A DNA stretch of 64,000 nt, from NCBI GenBank assembly GCA_965240325.2, contig OZ251222.1, positions 372,001 through 436,000 of the forward strand, read 5' to 3'. Positions 1 through 9,744 of the stretch are shown piece after piece. A program made the translations under genes and the position numbers. The stretch is from Rebecca billardiae RCC1528. Its lineage: Eukaryota; Haptophyta. Below the pieces are notes generated by a model. The model saw nothing but the letters and a program-made list of their open reading frames with translations, made no database searches and was not told the origin of the DNA. Each line of letters begins with the position of its first letter. The first letter of the stretch is position 1.

Positions 1-256
1 AGCCAGGGGAAGCTATGCGGGAACCAAGTCGTGCTGCACAGGTGACGCCACACCGCACGCGAGGACTCGCCGGCTGCGGGCTGGTCACTCCGTCACTCGC
101 ATGGGCCACACCTCCGACCTCGACTGTCTCCTATGCTGGAAGCAGAGATCGTCGTCTAGAAGGTGAGGGAACCTTGCGGGATGGTCACGGCGCTGGATGG
201 ACAGAGGGAGCGCTGCTGAGTGCTGGCGAGGACATCGTTTGCGCAGCACGGCCGGA
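1..256. repeat. 3' end of the 1.9-kb repeat unit (third, partial copy)
   Basis: This stretch matches the last ~255 bp of both tandem units further on (about 7346-7600 and 9323-9576), with only scattered substitutions and single-base indels. The match stops in a hairpin. Positions 237-254 and 257-274 form perfect 18-bp arms around a 2-nt loop, whereas the other two copies continue into CGGACCATTTCTTC. The copy is cut by the window edge on the left. Confidence 0.85.
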
Positions 257-274
257 CGGCCGTGCTGCGCAAAC

Positions 275-746
275 CCCGCCGGCGCTAGTCTGTCGCACCC
301 CTTTTGTTCCGAGTCGCTGAGACCGCGCCGATCGTCAGATAGTTTTGAATTTCTGTTCCGCCAGTGGGACCAGCCCACTGTAGTACGTGCCCAACTGTGT
401 CCATGTTGGAGAATATGTAGTCAATCACAGAGCGATCCGCCCCACTGTAACGCCGGTCTGTGGCCGATTGGGAGTACTGACGTGCTCCTGCGTCTGAGGT
501 CATGGGTTCAAACTGTCAGTTTCCAGGCGGTCTCTCTTCGGATAGCGTGCGATGAAGGATGGCGCGGCAACCTGCCACCGTGAGCCTTACGCACGTTACT
601 AAAACAAATAAACTGTACTACGGGCATGAGATCGTCATCGCGCGCTCAAGCCATTCGATCGCGGTTCAGGCTATGCTCTGCCACCAGCGCCGACTTCGTG
701 TCGACGATCGGGCATTGCCGACGACGAACGAGTGCCGGCGCAAACG
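275..746. other. Intergenic sequence made of repeat pieces
   Basis: No convincing gene. Positions 516-618 are an inverted copy of a ~100-bp repeat also found at 19134-19235, with its 50-bp core again at 26661-26710. Positions 660-735 are a ~75-bp repeat also present at 22693-22775, ending 11 bp before the start codon of the LRR gene. The rest (275-515) shows nothing I recognise. Confidence 0.6.
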
Positions 747-1685
747 ATGCAGGCCGATTTGAGTGGCGGCGCTGGCGGCCGTAGCAGCAGCGCCGCGCGG
801 CAGCGCGGCGAGGCGGGCGCGGCGCCACGCCGGTACCTGCCTCACGCGCTCTCGAGCCACCGCGTCTCCGCGCGCGATCGGGCGCACGGCAAGGCGCCGC
901 TGCGCCCGACGCCGCTTGCGAGCGACATGCCTGACGGCCTGCCGTTCGCCGAGGACAGCCGCCGGCGGCTGCGGCGCATGCAGAACATGCACGTGCTGTA
1001 CCGCTCGGCGGAGCGGCGTGAGTGCCTGCAGCCGCTCACGAATGACCTCCTCCTCACACGCGACCGAGACGCCGCGTCCGACGACGCCCAACTCAACAAG
1101 CTCGCCGCGCTCTCGCTCGCGCTCGACGCGGCTGAGGTGACGCCTGAGGATGCGTTCGAGGTCGTGCTCTCGCTCCGCCCGTTCTCGCGCTCGCCCAACG
1201 CGTGGGTGGAGATGCAAGCGCGGCTCGCCGCGCGCCCAGACCTCTCCACCTCGATCTTCGACCTGCTCTGGTTCGCCCGCGCCCAGGAGGAGTTCGACGC
1301 TCCAGACTTCACGGCGCACGAGGGCGCGTGGGGCCGTGTGTACGCAGAGCTGCTGCTGCGCCGCTACCTGCTCGACGGCGCGGGCGAGGTGGACGCGGTG
1401 CAGCGGCTGTCACACTGCCACGAGCTCATCCGCGAGGCGATCACCTCGATCTCGGTCTCCGGCGCGCCGGTCACCACCGAGCAGGTCCGCCGGCTCGCGT
1501 GGCTCTGCCCCAACCTCGTCGAGCTCGACGTGAGCGCGACGCCGGTCGGCGAGGCGGCGATCGCGCACGTGATGAAGGCGTGCCGGCGGCTCGAGCGCAT
1601 CAACATCGCGGAGACGCGCTTGCAGGGCGACACGGTGAGCGCGCTGCTGAGCACTTACGGGCCGCAACTCGAGCTCATAGTCTGA
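747..1685 (+). CDS. Leucine-rich-repeat protein (AMN1/F-box-LRR-like C-terminus)
   Basis: Single-exon gene of 312 aa. The frame is open upstream through a GTG at 732, but 747 is the first ATG. The N-terminal ~60 residues are low-complexity Ala/Arg/Ser. The middle (~85-215) is a charged, probably helical region without a family I can name. The last ~70 residues carry two cysteine-containing LRRs (LCPNLVELDVSATPVGE, then CRRLERINIAETRLQG), the spacing seen in AMN1 and F-box LRR proteins that act as ubiquitin-ligase or scaffold adaptors. I see no F-box, so substrate-receptor function is not supported. Codon use is strongly GC3-rich, like neighbouring genes. The immediate 5' flank (660-735) is a dispersed repeat, so the promoter may come from repeat sequence. 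Confidence 0.65.
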   Translation: MQADLSGGAGGRSSSAARQRGEAGAAPRRYLPHALSSHRVSARDRAHGKAPLRPTPLASDMPDGLPFAEDSRRRLRRMQNMHVLYRSAERRECLQPLTNDLLLTRDRDAASDDAQLNKLAALSLALDAAEVTPEDAFEVVLSLRPFSRSPNAWVEMQARLAARPDLSTSIFDLLWFARAQEEFDAPDFTAHEGAWGRVYAELLLRRYLLDGAGEVDAVQRLSHCHELIREAITSISVSGAPVTTEQVRRLAWLCPNLVELDVSATPVGEAAIAHVMKACRRLERINIAETRLQGDTVSALLSTYGPQLELIV

Positions 1686-1794
1686 GTAGTAGTACCGTGT
1701 TGTTTCGTGGCCGTGGTCGCCCGTGGTGGATTTATTTGATTTGGAGGCAAAACTGAAAACTCAAATAAAGTAGGAACTAATTGTCAGTACAACG

Positions 1795-3891
1795 ATGGCG
1801 GACGTCGACGAGGCCGACGAGTTCACGCCTCTCACAGGCCGTGCTGACGCCCATTCACGACGAAAGCAGCGCGGCATCGGGCGGTGGGCTATCGGCACAT
1901 GCGGGGTCTTGTCCCTGACCGCCGCGCTCCTGGCCATCGTCGATCCCTGGGCCACCGTGTGGCGCGCGGGCGGCCGTGCGGTGCGGGAGGCGGTCACGCC
2001 AACCGCGGCGGCAGTGCTGCCTGCCGAGCGTGCCGCGTCGGCGCAGCCGTGCGACCTCGGCCTGGAGACGTTGTTAGACGAGGCTGAACGCGCCCGCGGC
2101 GGCTGCGCCTGGCGCTACCCCCGCGCGTGGCCCTCGCCCACGGGCCGGTCGTGCAAGCAGTCGTTCGTCAAGTGGCAGCAGCGCGACGCAGCGCGGCGCG
2201 CGCGCGTCGCCTTCGACGCGGAGCGCTGGGTCGTGTACACAGGCAACTGCACGTTCCCTCCGCTCACCACCGTGTGGCCGGCGTGCACGGACCCGCGGTA
2301 CGCCGCGCTCCGCGCGCCCGCCGACGAGGAGGCGCTCTCTGCCGTGGAGCAATGGCGCGTGCGGCGCTACCTCGGCGCCCTCGGCACACTCCTCGAGCCG
2401 CCTCGGACGAACGGCACGCGGGGCGGCACGGGGCTGAGGCTGCCCGTCCGCGTGGCGGTCCCCCGCTCCATGCGCCGCTGTGCCTCCGCGCCGGGCGTCG
2501 TGTGCGAGTCAGACATGCTGCTGGCGCACTCGCTCGCGGACGCGCGCGCGTGCGCCGCGCGCGCGGCGAACCGCGCGGTGAGGCTGCGGTATGCGCGCGA
2601 CCTGGCGTGCCTGCTCGAGGAGCAGCACGCGCGGCGCTCGGGCTCGGCGGGCTCGCGGCGGTGGATGTGGATGGCCGGGGACCGGACGGCCGGCGCCACC
2701 GTCCCGCTCCTCTGCAAGACGCGCGACATCGCCGCGCCCGGCCTCACCGTGCTCGCGCCCGTGATGCACGCGCGCCACGCGACTGAGCTGAGGCGCGTCG
2801 TGCAGCTCGAGCGGCTGCGCGCGCGCCCGTTCCTCGAGCGCGAGCGGTGCGCGGTGTGGCGCGGGGCGACGACGGGAAGCGTGCGCGGCTGGGACGACCG
2901 CGGGCCCCCGAACCCACGCCGCGCGCTCGTCGAGCGCTGGGCCGCCGCCTCTGCGCCGGACACCGCCGCCGGCTCGAGCACCAACCGCACGGCGCGCCCC
3001 GGCGCCGCGAGCGCGCCGCGCGAGTCCGACGACACCGGCGGCGTGCGCGTGGATGTGGGCTACTCGAAGCTGGTGCTGCCGCCCAGCGTGGGCGCGGAGC
3101 TGCGCGCGGCGCACGCGCGGCACGTGCGCGCGCCGCGCTCGCTCGAGTCGATGAGCGCGTGCCGCTACCTCCTCTCCGTCGAGGGGAACGACGTGGCGAC
3201 CAACCTCAAGTGGACCCTCTTCACGGAGAGCGCCGTGCTGATGGCGCCGCCGCGGAAGGAGTCGTGGCTGCTCGAGGCGGCGCTGGCGCCGTGGGTGCAC
3301 TACGTGCCGATCAGGCGCGACGCCGCCGACCTGGGCGCGAAGCTGCGCTGGTGCGAGGCCCACCCGCGCCACGCGCGCCAGATCGCGCGCGCCGGCCGCA
3401 CGCACGTCCTCCGCGTGCTCGGAGGCGGCCTCGAGTCGGAGCGGCGCGTGCGGCGCGCGGTGCTCGCGGCCGTCGCGCGCGCGGTCGAGTACGTCGCGGA
3501 GGAGGGGGGCGGCGCGGCGGGCGGCGAGGATGGCGTTCCGCCCGACGGCGCGTGCGCGTGGACAGCCGCCGATCGCGAGCAGTACCGCGCGGACCTCGAC
3601 CGGCTGCTCCGCAGCGCCGATCCAGCGCTCCAGCGGCACGTGGACGAGCACGCGGCGCGCGCGACGCGAGAGTTGTCCGCGGCGCGCCGGCAGGCGTTCG
3701 GCGCACCGTCGCCGCTCGGCGCGCGCGACAGCCGGTCGGCCGCGCCCGCGGGCGAGGAGGGCACCCGGCCAAGCGCCATCAGCACGTCGTCGTCGTCGCA
3801 GGCAGCAGCAGCAGCGGCCTTCGAACGCCTGGCCCACGCCCACTTTGCCGCCTCCGCCCGGGAGGCCTTCCTCGCAGGGAACGACTATTAA
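1795..3891 (+). CDS. GT90 family glycosyltransferase (CAP10/POGLUT-like), type II membrane
   Basis: 698-aa single-exon gene. A short cytosolic N-terminus is followed by one hydrophobic segment (~29-50), as in Golgi/ER type II glycosyltransferases. The C-terminal half fits the CAP10/GT90 family. WRGATTG near residue 354 matches the WRG-[ST]-TG nucleotide-sugar motif. Further on come SACRYLLSVEGNDVATNLKW and a FTESAVLMAPP stretch, equivalent to the KY-DG--AS-RLK and SVVLK-P segments of POGLUT and capsule xylosyltransferases. The region between TM and domain is Arg/Ala-rich and the C-terminal ~120 residues look disordered. Family members transfer glucose or xylose to proteins or polysaccharide in the secretory pathway; donor and acceptor cannot be told here. 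It runs convergent to the GT8 gene that follows. Confidence 0.82.
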   Translation: MADVDEADEFTPLTGRADAHSRRKQRGIGRWAIGTCGVLSLTAALLAIVDPWATVWRAGGRAVREAVTPTAAAVLPAERAASAQPCDLGLETLLDEAERARGGCAWRYPRAWPSPTGRSCKQSFVKWQQRDAARRARVAFDAERWVVYTGNCTFPPLTTVWPACTDPRYAALRAPADEEALSAVEQWRVRRYLGALGTLLEPPRTNGTRGGTGLRLPVRVAVPRSMRRCASAPGVVCESDMLLAHSLADARACAARAANRAVRLRYARDLACLLEEQHARRSGSAGSRRWMWMAGDRTAGATVPLLCKTRDIAAPGLTVLAPVMHARHATELRRVVQLERLRARPFLERERCAVWRGATTGSVRGWDDRGPPNPRRALVERWAAASAPDTAAGSSTNRTARPGAASAPRESDDTGGVRVDVGYSKLVLPPSVGAELRAAHARHVRAPRSLESMSACRYLLSVEGNDVATNLKWTLFTESAVLMAPPRKESWLLEAALAPWVHYVPIRRDAADLGAKLRWCEAHPRHARQIARAGRTHVLRVLGGGLESERRVRRAVLAAVARAVEYVAEEGGGAAGGEDGVPPDGACAWTAADREQYRADLDRLLRSADPALQRHVDEHAARATRELSAARRQAFGAPSPLGARDSRSAAPAGEEGTRPSAISTSSSSQAAAAAAFERLAHAHFAASAREAFLAGNDY

Positions 3892-4047
3892 TGGTTTAAG
3901 ATGACGCCGCCGCCGATCATCATGATTGATATATATGACTATACGACAGCATGCGCATTTGCGCTGCTGACGGCGTCGATGGCAGGCGGCATGTTATTAC
4001 ACTAAACTACGACTCGCTACAGGCATGCTGCATGCAGCCACTGCAGC
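3892..4047. other. Short AT-richer spacer between convergent genes
   Basis: Spacer between the 3' ends of the GT90 gene (plus) and the GT8 gene (minus). It is locally AT-rich (TGATTGATATATATGACTA) and probably carries both 3' UTRs. No gene is visible. Confidence 0.5.
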
Positions 4048-5661
4048 TTACGGTGGCGATGACAATGCCGATGCGGCTGTGATGGGGCGGCCCGTCACGT
4101 CTGCTGCGCTCGTCTTGGCCTTGTCCGTGAGGGCGAGCGTAAGCGGCGTACTGGGTCCGCCTGTCACTCCCACGGCTGCGGCTGCCCTCGCCTTGGCCGC
4201 GGCCTTGGCTGCTGTCTTGCTATCGGCTTTGCCCGTGGCTGCGTGCGGCAGCGAGGGCACGGCAGCCGCTCCGCCCGCGCCGCGTGCCGCCGCGTGGCGA
4301 GTCTGCTGTTTCGGATGGGCGTGGCAGCGGAACTCGTCAATCAGCTGCGGCGTGCGCTTGTAGCCGTCCGTCAGGAGCTTGGTCGTGGCCAGATCGCGCG
4401 CGCGGGTTTTCGCCGGATCGACCGCCGCCAGCGCCCTCGCCGACGCGCGCGTGCTGCGCGTGACGCCGCACCCCCCACGGGCGGCCCGAGCGGATGGGAG
4501 CGCGCGGCCGCGCGCCGAGCTGAGCGCCGAGCCGTTGCGCGGCGTGCACGCGGCCAGCGCACGCGCCTCGCGATCCATGCGGCGGAGGCGTCGCTCCCAG
4601 CTCAGCCTGGCGAGCAGCTCCCTCTCCTCGAGCATCTGCCGCCCGCGCGGCTTCGTCACGTTCCGCTTGGCGAAGAGGGCCGGCGCCTCGCCGCGCCGCA
4701 CCGCCGTGCTGTAGCACGCGTGCATCGGCCCAAAGTCGTGGTGGAAGACGGCGAAGATCTTGTCCGGCCTGAGTGCGTTGTACGCGAGCTTGGGCACGCC
4801 GCTGCGCATGTCGATGGGCTTGAAGAGCGTCGAGCGGTAGTGGAAGTGCAGCGCCTTGCCCAGCCCCTTGCGCCACGGCCAGTTGGCCGAGCCGAGCATC
4901 GCCAGGTAGTTGTACTCGCGTGGCAGCAGGCTGACGCACTCGGCAAAGAAGGTGGTGAAGAAGGCCTGCGCCGCGCGCCGCGCGGGCGGTGAGCCGGGCG
5001 CGCGCCGACGCGCGCGCGCGCACGCCCAGCGGCGCGCGGCGCGCATGCGGCCGCGCGCGCGTGCCGCCAGCCACACCTGGTCGCTGATCAGCAGCACGTC
5101 TGAGCCCTCGAGCCGCTTGAGCGCGCCCGTGATCCGCGCGTACATCTGCTCGCTGGGGTGGACGACGAGCACGCCCGTGTTGCACGTGTCCACCGCCTCG
5201 ATGCGCACGCAGTGCACGTGCGGCTGGCTGAGCGCGCCCGGCCTCACAGCGAAGCGCGGGTGCGCAAAGTCGAGCGGCCGCAGCGCGATGATGTCCACGT
5301 CCAGGAAGAGGATGCGCTCGTACTGCGTGAGGCCCCACAGCCGGTAGATGCCGAACGTGCGGAGGTAGCGCATCAGGATCGCGTCGTTCTCGGCGATCGC
5401 CTCGCGGAAGCGCGGGTGCCCCCGGCTGGGGTGCTCGATGCAGCTGGGCACGAGCGTGATGTTGGACGTGAAATTGGACGCCGCGCACGCCTGCAGCTGC
5501 GTGATCACTGACACGTCCACCTCGCAGTGGATGATGACGATGTCGACATTGGGGCTCTTCTCGTACACGCGCGCCACGCTGTGCAGCCACGCGAGCAGCA
5601 ATGGCAGGTACTTGACGCCCGAGATGTACGTCGCAACGGCGAAGAGCTTGCCGCCCGCCAT
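4048..5661 (-). CDS. GT8 family glycosyltransferase (glycogenin-like), two exons
   Basis: Exons 5661-5077 and 4965-4048 give ~500 aa. The GT8 fold is recognisable: KLFAVATYISGVKYLP at the start, YERILFLDVDIIALR with the DxD metal site, CNTGVLVVHPS, and HFHYRSTLFKP near the end of the domain. The 111-nt intron (4966-5076, GTGTGG...CGCAG) is a multiple of three without a stop, so it reads as a 37-aa Arg/Ala insert. Removing it joins SDQ to AFFTTFFAE, reproducing the GT8 DQ-(G/A)-FL--FF motif, which is strong evidence for splicing. The ~150-aa tail is Ala/Lys/Ser-rich and probably disordered. No signal peptide is obvious. Members add glucose or related sugars from UDP-sugars; the acceptor is unknown. 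The start is 56 bp from the first base of the tandem repeat, so its promoter must lie in repeat DNA. Confidence 0.85.
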   Translation of the reverse strand: MAGGKLFAVATYISGVKYLPLLLAWLHSVARVYEKSPNVDIVIIHCEVDVSVITQLQACAASNFTSNITLVPSCIEHPSRGHPRFREAIAENDAILMRYLRTFGIYRLWGLTQYERILFLDVDIIALRPLDFAHPRFAVRPGALSQPHVHCVRIEAVDTCNTGVLVVHPSEQMYARITGALKRLEGSDVLLISDQVWLAARARGRMRAARRWACARARRRAPGSPPARRAAQAFFTTFFAECVSLLPREYNYLAMLGSANWPWRKGLGKALHFHYRSTLFKPIDMRSGVPKLAYNALRPDKIFAVFHHDFGPMHACYSTAVRRGEAPALFAKRNVTKPRGRQMLEERELLARLSWERRLRRMDREARALAACTPRNGSALSSARGRALPSARAARGGCGVTRSTRASARALAAVDPAKTRARDLATTKLLTDGYKRTPQLIDEFRCHAHPKQQTRHAAARGAGGAAAVPSLPHAATGKADSKTAAKAAAKARAAAAVGVTGGPSTPLTLALTDKAKTSAADVTGRPITAASALSSPP

Positions 5662-5723
5662 CCCCGCGGCGGCACACCAGTCGGAGTGGGCAGTTGTCCG
5701 GTTCGGTCAGTCATCGTCCCGAT

Positions 5724-7636
5724 TTATTCCGCGGGGGGGGCACGCCCGGATTTTAACCGTGCCGCCCCCGCGGCTTTGTGCAACATCAAGGAGAGTCCGG
5801 ACGCTTCTCGTCGCCGCCAAGCGCGGGGACCCCTCGCGACGGCCGCGCCGCCGCACCCGAGCGTGCCGACCCGCACCTCACGCCGGCCCGCGCATTCGGC
5901 GGGGCGCGCGCGGAGCGCGCCGCGCGTGGGCGCGTCGGCCCGTACGCTCGGAGCCCCGGGGGAGTTCACTCCGAGCGCGCCGCGCCGCGCCCGTCGCGCC
6001 GCGCTGCGGCGTGCGCCGTGCACGCGTTCAGTGCGGCTCGGGTGCCGCGCGCCGCCGCGGAGCGGAAAGAGAGCCGGGAGCGGGTGCGCTGGCGCGGGCG
6101 GGGTGTGGAGGCACGCTACGGGAGTCTACCTCTCGTGCCGCGCGCGCGCGCCCGCTCGGCGCCGTCGCTTGGCTCGGCCGTAGGCGTCCAAGCGTCGATG
6201 GTTGGCCTCGCTGTCGAGAACCGCGCTAAAGGGGGCCGCCTGAGCTGGGGGCCGTAACGCTTGACGAGACCGAGCACGGTGCTGGCGAAATCGAATACGC
6301 ACCGGCACCGGCCCATGGAAGCCCGCCGCGCGCTGTGGCCGCGCGCCGCGCGCACATCAGGCGGGGCGCGCGCGGAGTCCGCCGCGCATGGGGGCCTCAG
6401 CCAGTACGCTCAGGCCCCCGGGGGAAGCACATGCGACCTCGCCGCGCCGCGCCCGTCGCGCCGCGCCACGGCGTGAGCAGTGCGTCCCGGTTCGACCAGG
6501 GTCGCGGCGCGTGCCGCTGCGCGCTACCACTGTCCACTGGGGCGGATGGTGCGCGCCGCGCGGGCGGGCCGGCGGGGGCGGCTTGTGGAGGCGGGCGGTG
6601 ACGGCCCGGCTCGTCTGCCGCGCGCGCGCCGCCCTGCGTTGCGTCCTGAACTCTCCGTGCTCGCAGGGTGCGTGCACGAGAGCCAGTGCTGTGACTCTCT
6701 GTGACGGGCTGGGCTGGGCTGCTAGGCGGCTGCGGGCCTCCCGTGTGGGTTGGATGGATGCCCGCTGCGACGCTGGCCGCACGATTGCGTCCTTCCGCTT
6801 TGCCTTGCCCTTGGCAGCTGCGCCACCGTTGTGCGGCATGTGCTGCCAGGTGAGCGAGGCTCGCTCCTCGGGCGGCTAGATGACCACAATCGCGGATGGC
6901 TTGGTGCGGACGGGGTGGTCTTGGTCCCCTGTCTCATCGCCAGCACCTTGCGGCTGCAGCAGCCGCAGGCGTGTCTGCTTGATGGGCTCCGGCCGGCAGC
7001 CCAGACTCCATTTTACCTCTCACATCAGTGGGCCTTGGGGCAGTGAGCTGGTGTCAGGTGTGACGCCGGGCATCAAGCCTGAATCGGCAGGGAGGCGGAG
7101 GGAGCGCACCACGTTAATTAACTTGCGACTCGTGCGACAGGTGCCTGGTGACGTCTCGCCGTATGGCCACTTGTGGGCCAACCGGCCAGTGCACGGCGCG
7201 GTTGGCTCGCTCGCACTGCGTCTGCGGCGCCTGGCCGGCACCAGGGTGCGTTCGTAATCGATTCTAGATAGTTTACCGCGGATCGTGTCAGACGTCACAG
7301 CCCATTGATGCGCGTCACGGTCCGAGGTTAGCCAGCACGAGCACAGCCAGGGGGAAGCTATGCCGGAACCAAGTCGTGCTGCACAGGTGGCGGCCACACC
7401 GCACACGAGGACTCGCCGGCTGCGGGCTGGTCACTCCGTCACTCGCATGGGCCACACCACCGACCTCGACTGTCTCCTGTGCTGGAACCAGAGATCGTCG
7501 TCCTAGAAGGTGAGGCGGAACCTTGCGGGATGGTCACGGCGCTGGATGGACAGAGGGAGCGCTGCTGAGTGCTGGCCGGAGGACATCGTTTGCGCAGCAC
7601 GGCCGGACGGCCGCGGACCATTTCTTCTTTACGGTT
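5724..7636. repeat. Tandem 1.9-kb repeat, unit A
   Basis: This unit begins with TTATTCCGCGGGGGGGGCAC and ends just before the same sequence at 7637. It matches unit B (7637-9606) nearly base for base, apart from small indels. Each unit contains two related halves: ~5880-6130 and ~6330-6660 share the series GGCGGGGCGCGCGCGGAG ... GTACGCTC ... CGCCGCGCCGCGCCCGTCGC. The unit is therefore itself an ancient dimer. Open frames in it shift between copies and show no family motif, so I regard it as non-coding. A partial third copy ends at 256. No terminal inverted repeats or RT/transposase motifs were seen. Confidence 0.85.
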
Positions 7637-9606
7637 ATTCCGCGGGGGGGGCACGCCCGGATTTAACCGTGCCGCCCCCGCGGCTTTGTGCAACATCAAG
7701 GAGAGTCCGGACGCTTCTCGTCGCCGCCAAGTGCGGGGACCCCTCGCGACGGCCGCGCCGCCGCGCGTAAGGGTGCCGACCCGCGCCTCGCGTGCACAAA
7801 CGCATTTGGCGGGGCGCGCGCGGAGCGCGCCGCGCGCGGGCGCGTCGGCCCGTACGCTCGGAGCCCTCTTTCGGAAAAGTCCGAGCGCGCCGCGCCGCGC
7901 CCGTCGCGCCGCGCTGCGCCGTGCGCCGTGCACGCGTTCCGTTCGGCTCAGGTGCCGCACGCCGCCGCGGTGCGGGAAGAGAGCAGGGGGCGGGTGCGCT
8001 GGCGCGGGCGGGGTGTGGAGGCACGCTGCTGGAGTCTACCTCTCGTGCCGCGCGCGCGCGCCCGCTCGGCGCCGTCGCTTGGCGCGGCCGTAGGCGTCCA
8101 AGCGTCGATGGTTGGCCTCGAGCAAAGGACCATCAACCTCGAGGACCGCTAAAAGGGGGGTGGCTGCCGACGACGCGGGTGACGATTGACGAGACGCTTG
8201 ACGAGACCGAGCACGGTTCTGTCTGACGAGACCGAACACCGTCAACGGCCCACGGGCATGGAGGCCCGCAGCGCGCTGCGGCCGCGCGCCGCGCGCACAC
8301 CAGGCGGGGCGCGCGCGGAGTCCGCCGCGCGTGGGGGGGCTCAGCCAGTACGCTCAGGCCCCCGGGGAAAGCACATGCGACCTCGCCGCGCCGCGCATGT
8401 CGCGCCGCGCCATGGCGTGAGCAGTGCGTCCCGGTTCGACCAGGGTCGCGGCGCGCGCCGCTGCGCGCTACCACTGGGGCGGATGGTGCGCACCGCGCGC
8501 GGGGGGGCGGCTTGTGGAGGCGGGCGGTGACGGCCTGGCTCGTCTGCCGCGCGCGCGCCGCCCTGCGTTGCGTCCTGAACTCTCCGTGCTCGCAGGGTGC
8601 GGATGCTGCACGAGAGCCAGTGCTGCCGTGACTGTCTGTGACGGGCTGGGCTGGGCTGCTAGGCGGCTGCGGGCCTCCCGTGTGGGTTGGATGCATGCCC
8701 GCTGCGACGCTGGCCGCAGGATTGCGTCCTTCCGCTTTGCCTTGCCCTTGGCAGCTGCGCCACCGCTGTGTGGCATGTGCTGCCAGGTGCCGCGCTCAGG
8801 TGGTCGGGCGGCAGCTGTCTGCCGCCTGCTCGCGCGAGGCTGGCTCCTCGGGCGGCTGGATGACCACAAGCGCGGATGGCTTGGTGCGGACGGGGTGGTA
8901 TTGGTCCCCTGTCTCAGCGCCAGCACGTTGCGGCTGCAGCAGCCGCAGGCGTGTCTGCTTGATGGGCTCCGGCCGGCAGCCCAGACTCCATTTTACCTCT
9001 CACATCTGGGCCTTGGGGCAGTGAGCTGGTGTCAGGTGTGACGCCGGGCATCAAGTCTGAATGGGCAGGGAGGCGGAGGGAGCGCACCACGTGAATTAAC
9101 GTGCGACTCGTGCGACAGGTGCCTGGTGACGTCTCGCCGTATGGCCACTTGTGGGCCAACCGGCCAGTGCCCAGTGCACGGCGCTGTTGGCTCGCTCGCA
9201 CTGCGTCTGCGGCGCCTGGCCAGCACCAGGACGCGTTCGTAAGATTCGTATAGTTTACCGCGGATCGTGTCGGACGTCACAGCCGATTGATGCGCGTCAG
9301 TCAGGTTAGCCAGCACGAGCACAGCCAGGGGGAAGCTATGCAGGAACCAAGTCGTGCTGCACAGGTGGCGCCACACCGCACACGAGGACTCGCCGGCTGC
9401 GGGCTGGTCACTCCGTCACTCGCATGGGCCACACCTCCGACCTCGACTGTCTCCTATGCTGGAAGCAGAGATCGTCGTCTAGAATGTGAGGGAACCTTGC
9501 GGGATGGTCACGGCGCTGGATGGACAGAGGGAGCGCTGCTGAGTGCTGGCGAGGACATCGTTTGCGCAGCACGGCCGGACGGCCGCGGACCATTTCTTCT
9601 TTACGG
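7637..9606. repeat. Tandem 1.9-kb repeat, unit B
   Basis: Second unit of the tandem pair, carrying the same two internal halves (~7805-8050 and ~8280-8590). Differences from unit A are mostly short indels; for example the segment around 8110-8220 has a short extra stretch with two near-repeats of TTGACGAGAC. The unit ends in CCATTTCTTCTTTACGGTTATT and is followed by AT-richer unique DNA at 9607. It lies 138 bp from the 3' end of the AceE-like gene. Confidence 0.85.
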
Positions 9607-9744
9607 TTATTATCGATTCATTTTATTCGTCGAAATACGGATCCAGAGTAATTGCTGGTGATGATTTTTGACAGAGGTGCTGCGCACTCGTGAGCAGGAC
9701 GATGTCTGGACGACACAAACGCCGGCAGCGGCGACTTTTTTTCC

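Noticed and set aside
490-525. GGGTTCAAAC, possible tRNA or SINE B-box
   Set aside because: No T-stem pairing and no A-box at the right distance.
2509-3843. 444-codon minus-strand frame over the GT90 gene, and similar shadows over other GC-rich genes
   Set aside because: Antisense of a well-supported gene; Arg/Ala-rich composition typical of GC-skewed shadows.
5724-9606. Several 100-190-codon frames conserved between the two tandem units
   Set aside because: They are conserved only because the DNA is duplicated; frames shift at indels and carry no motif or codon signature.
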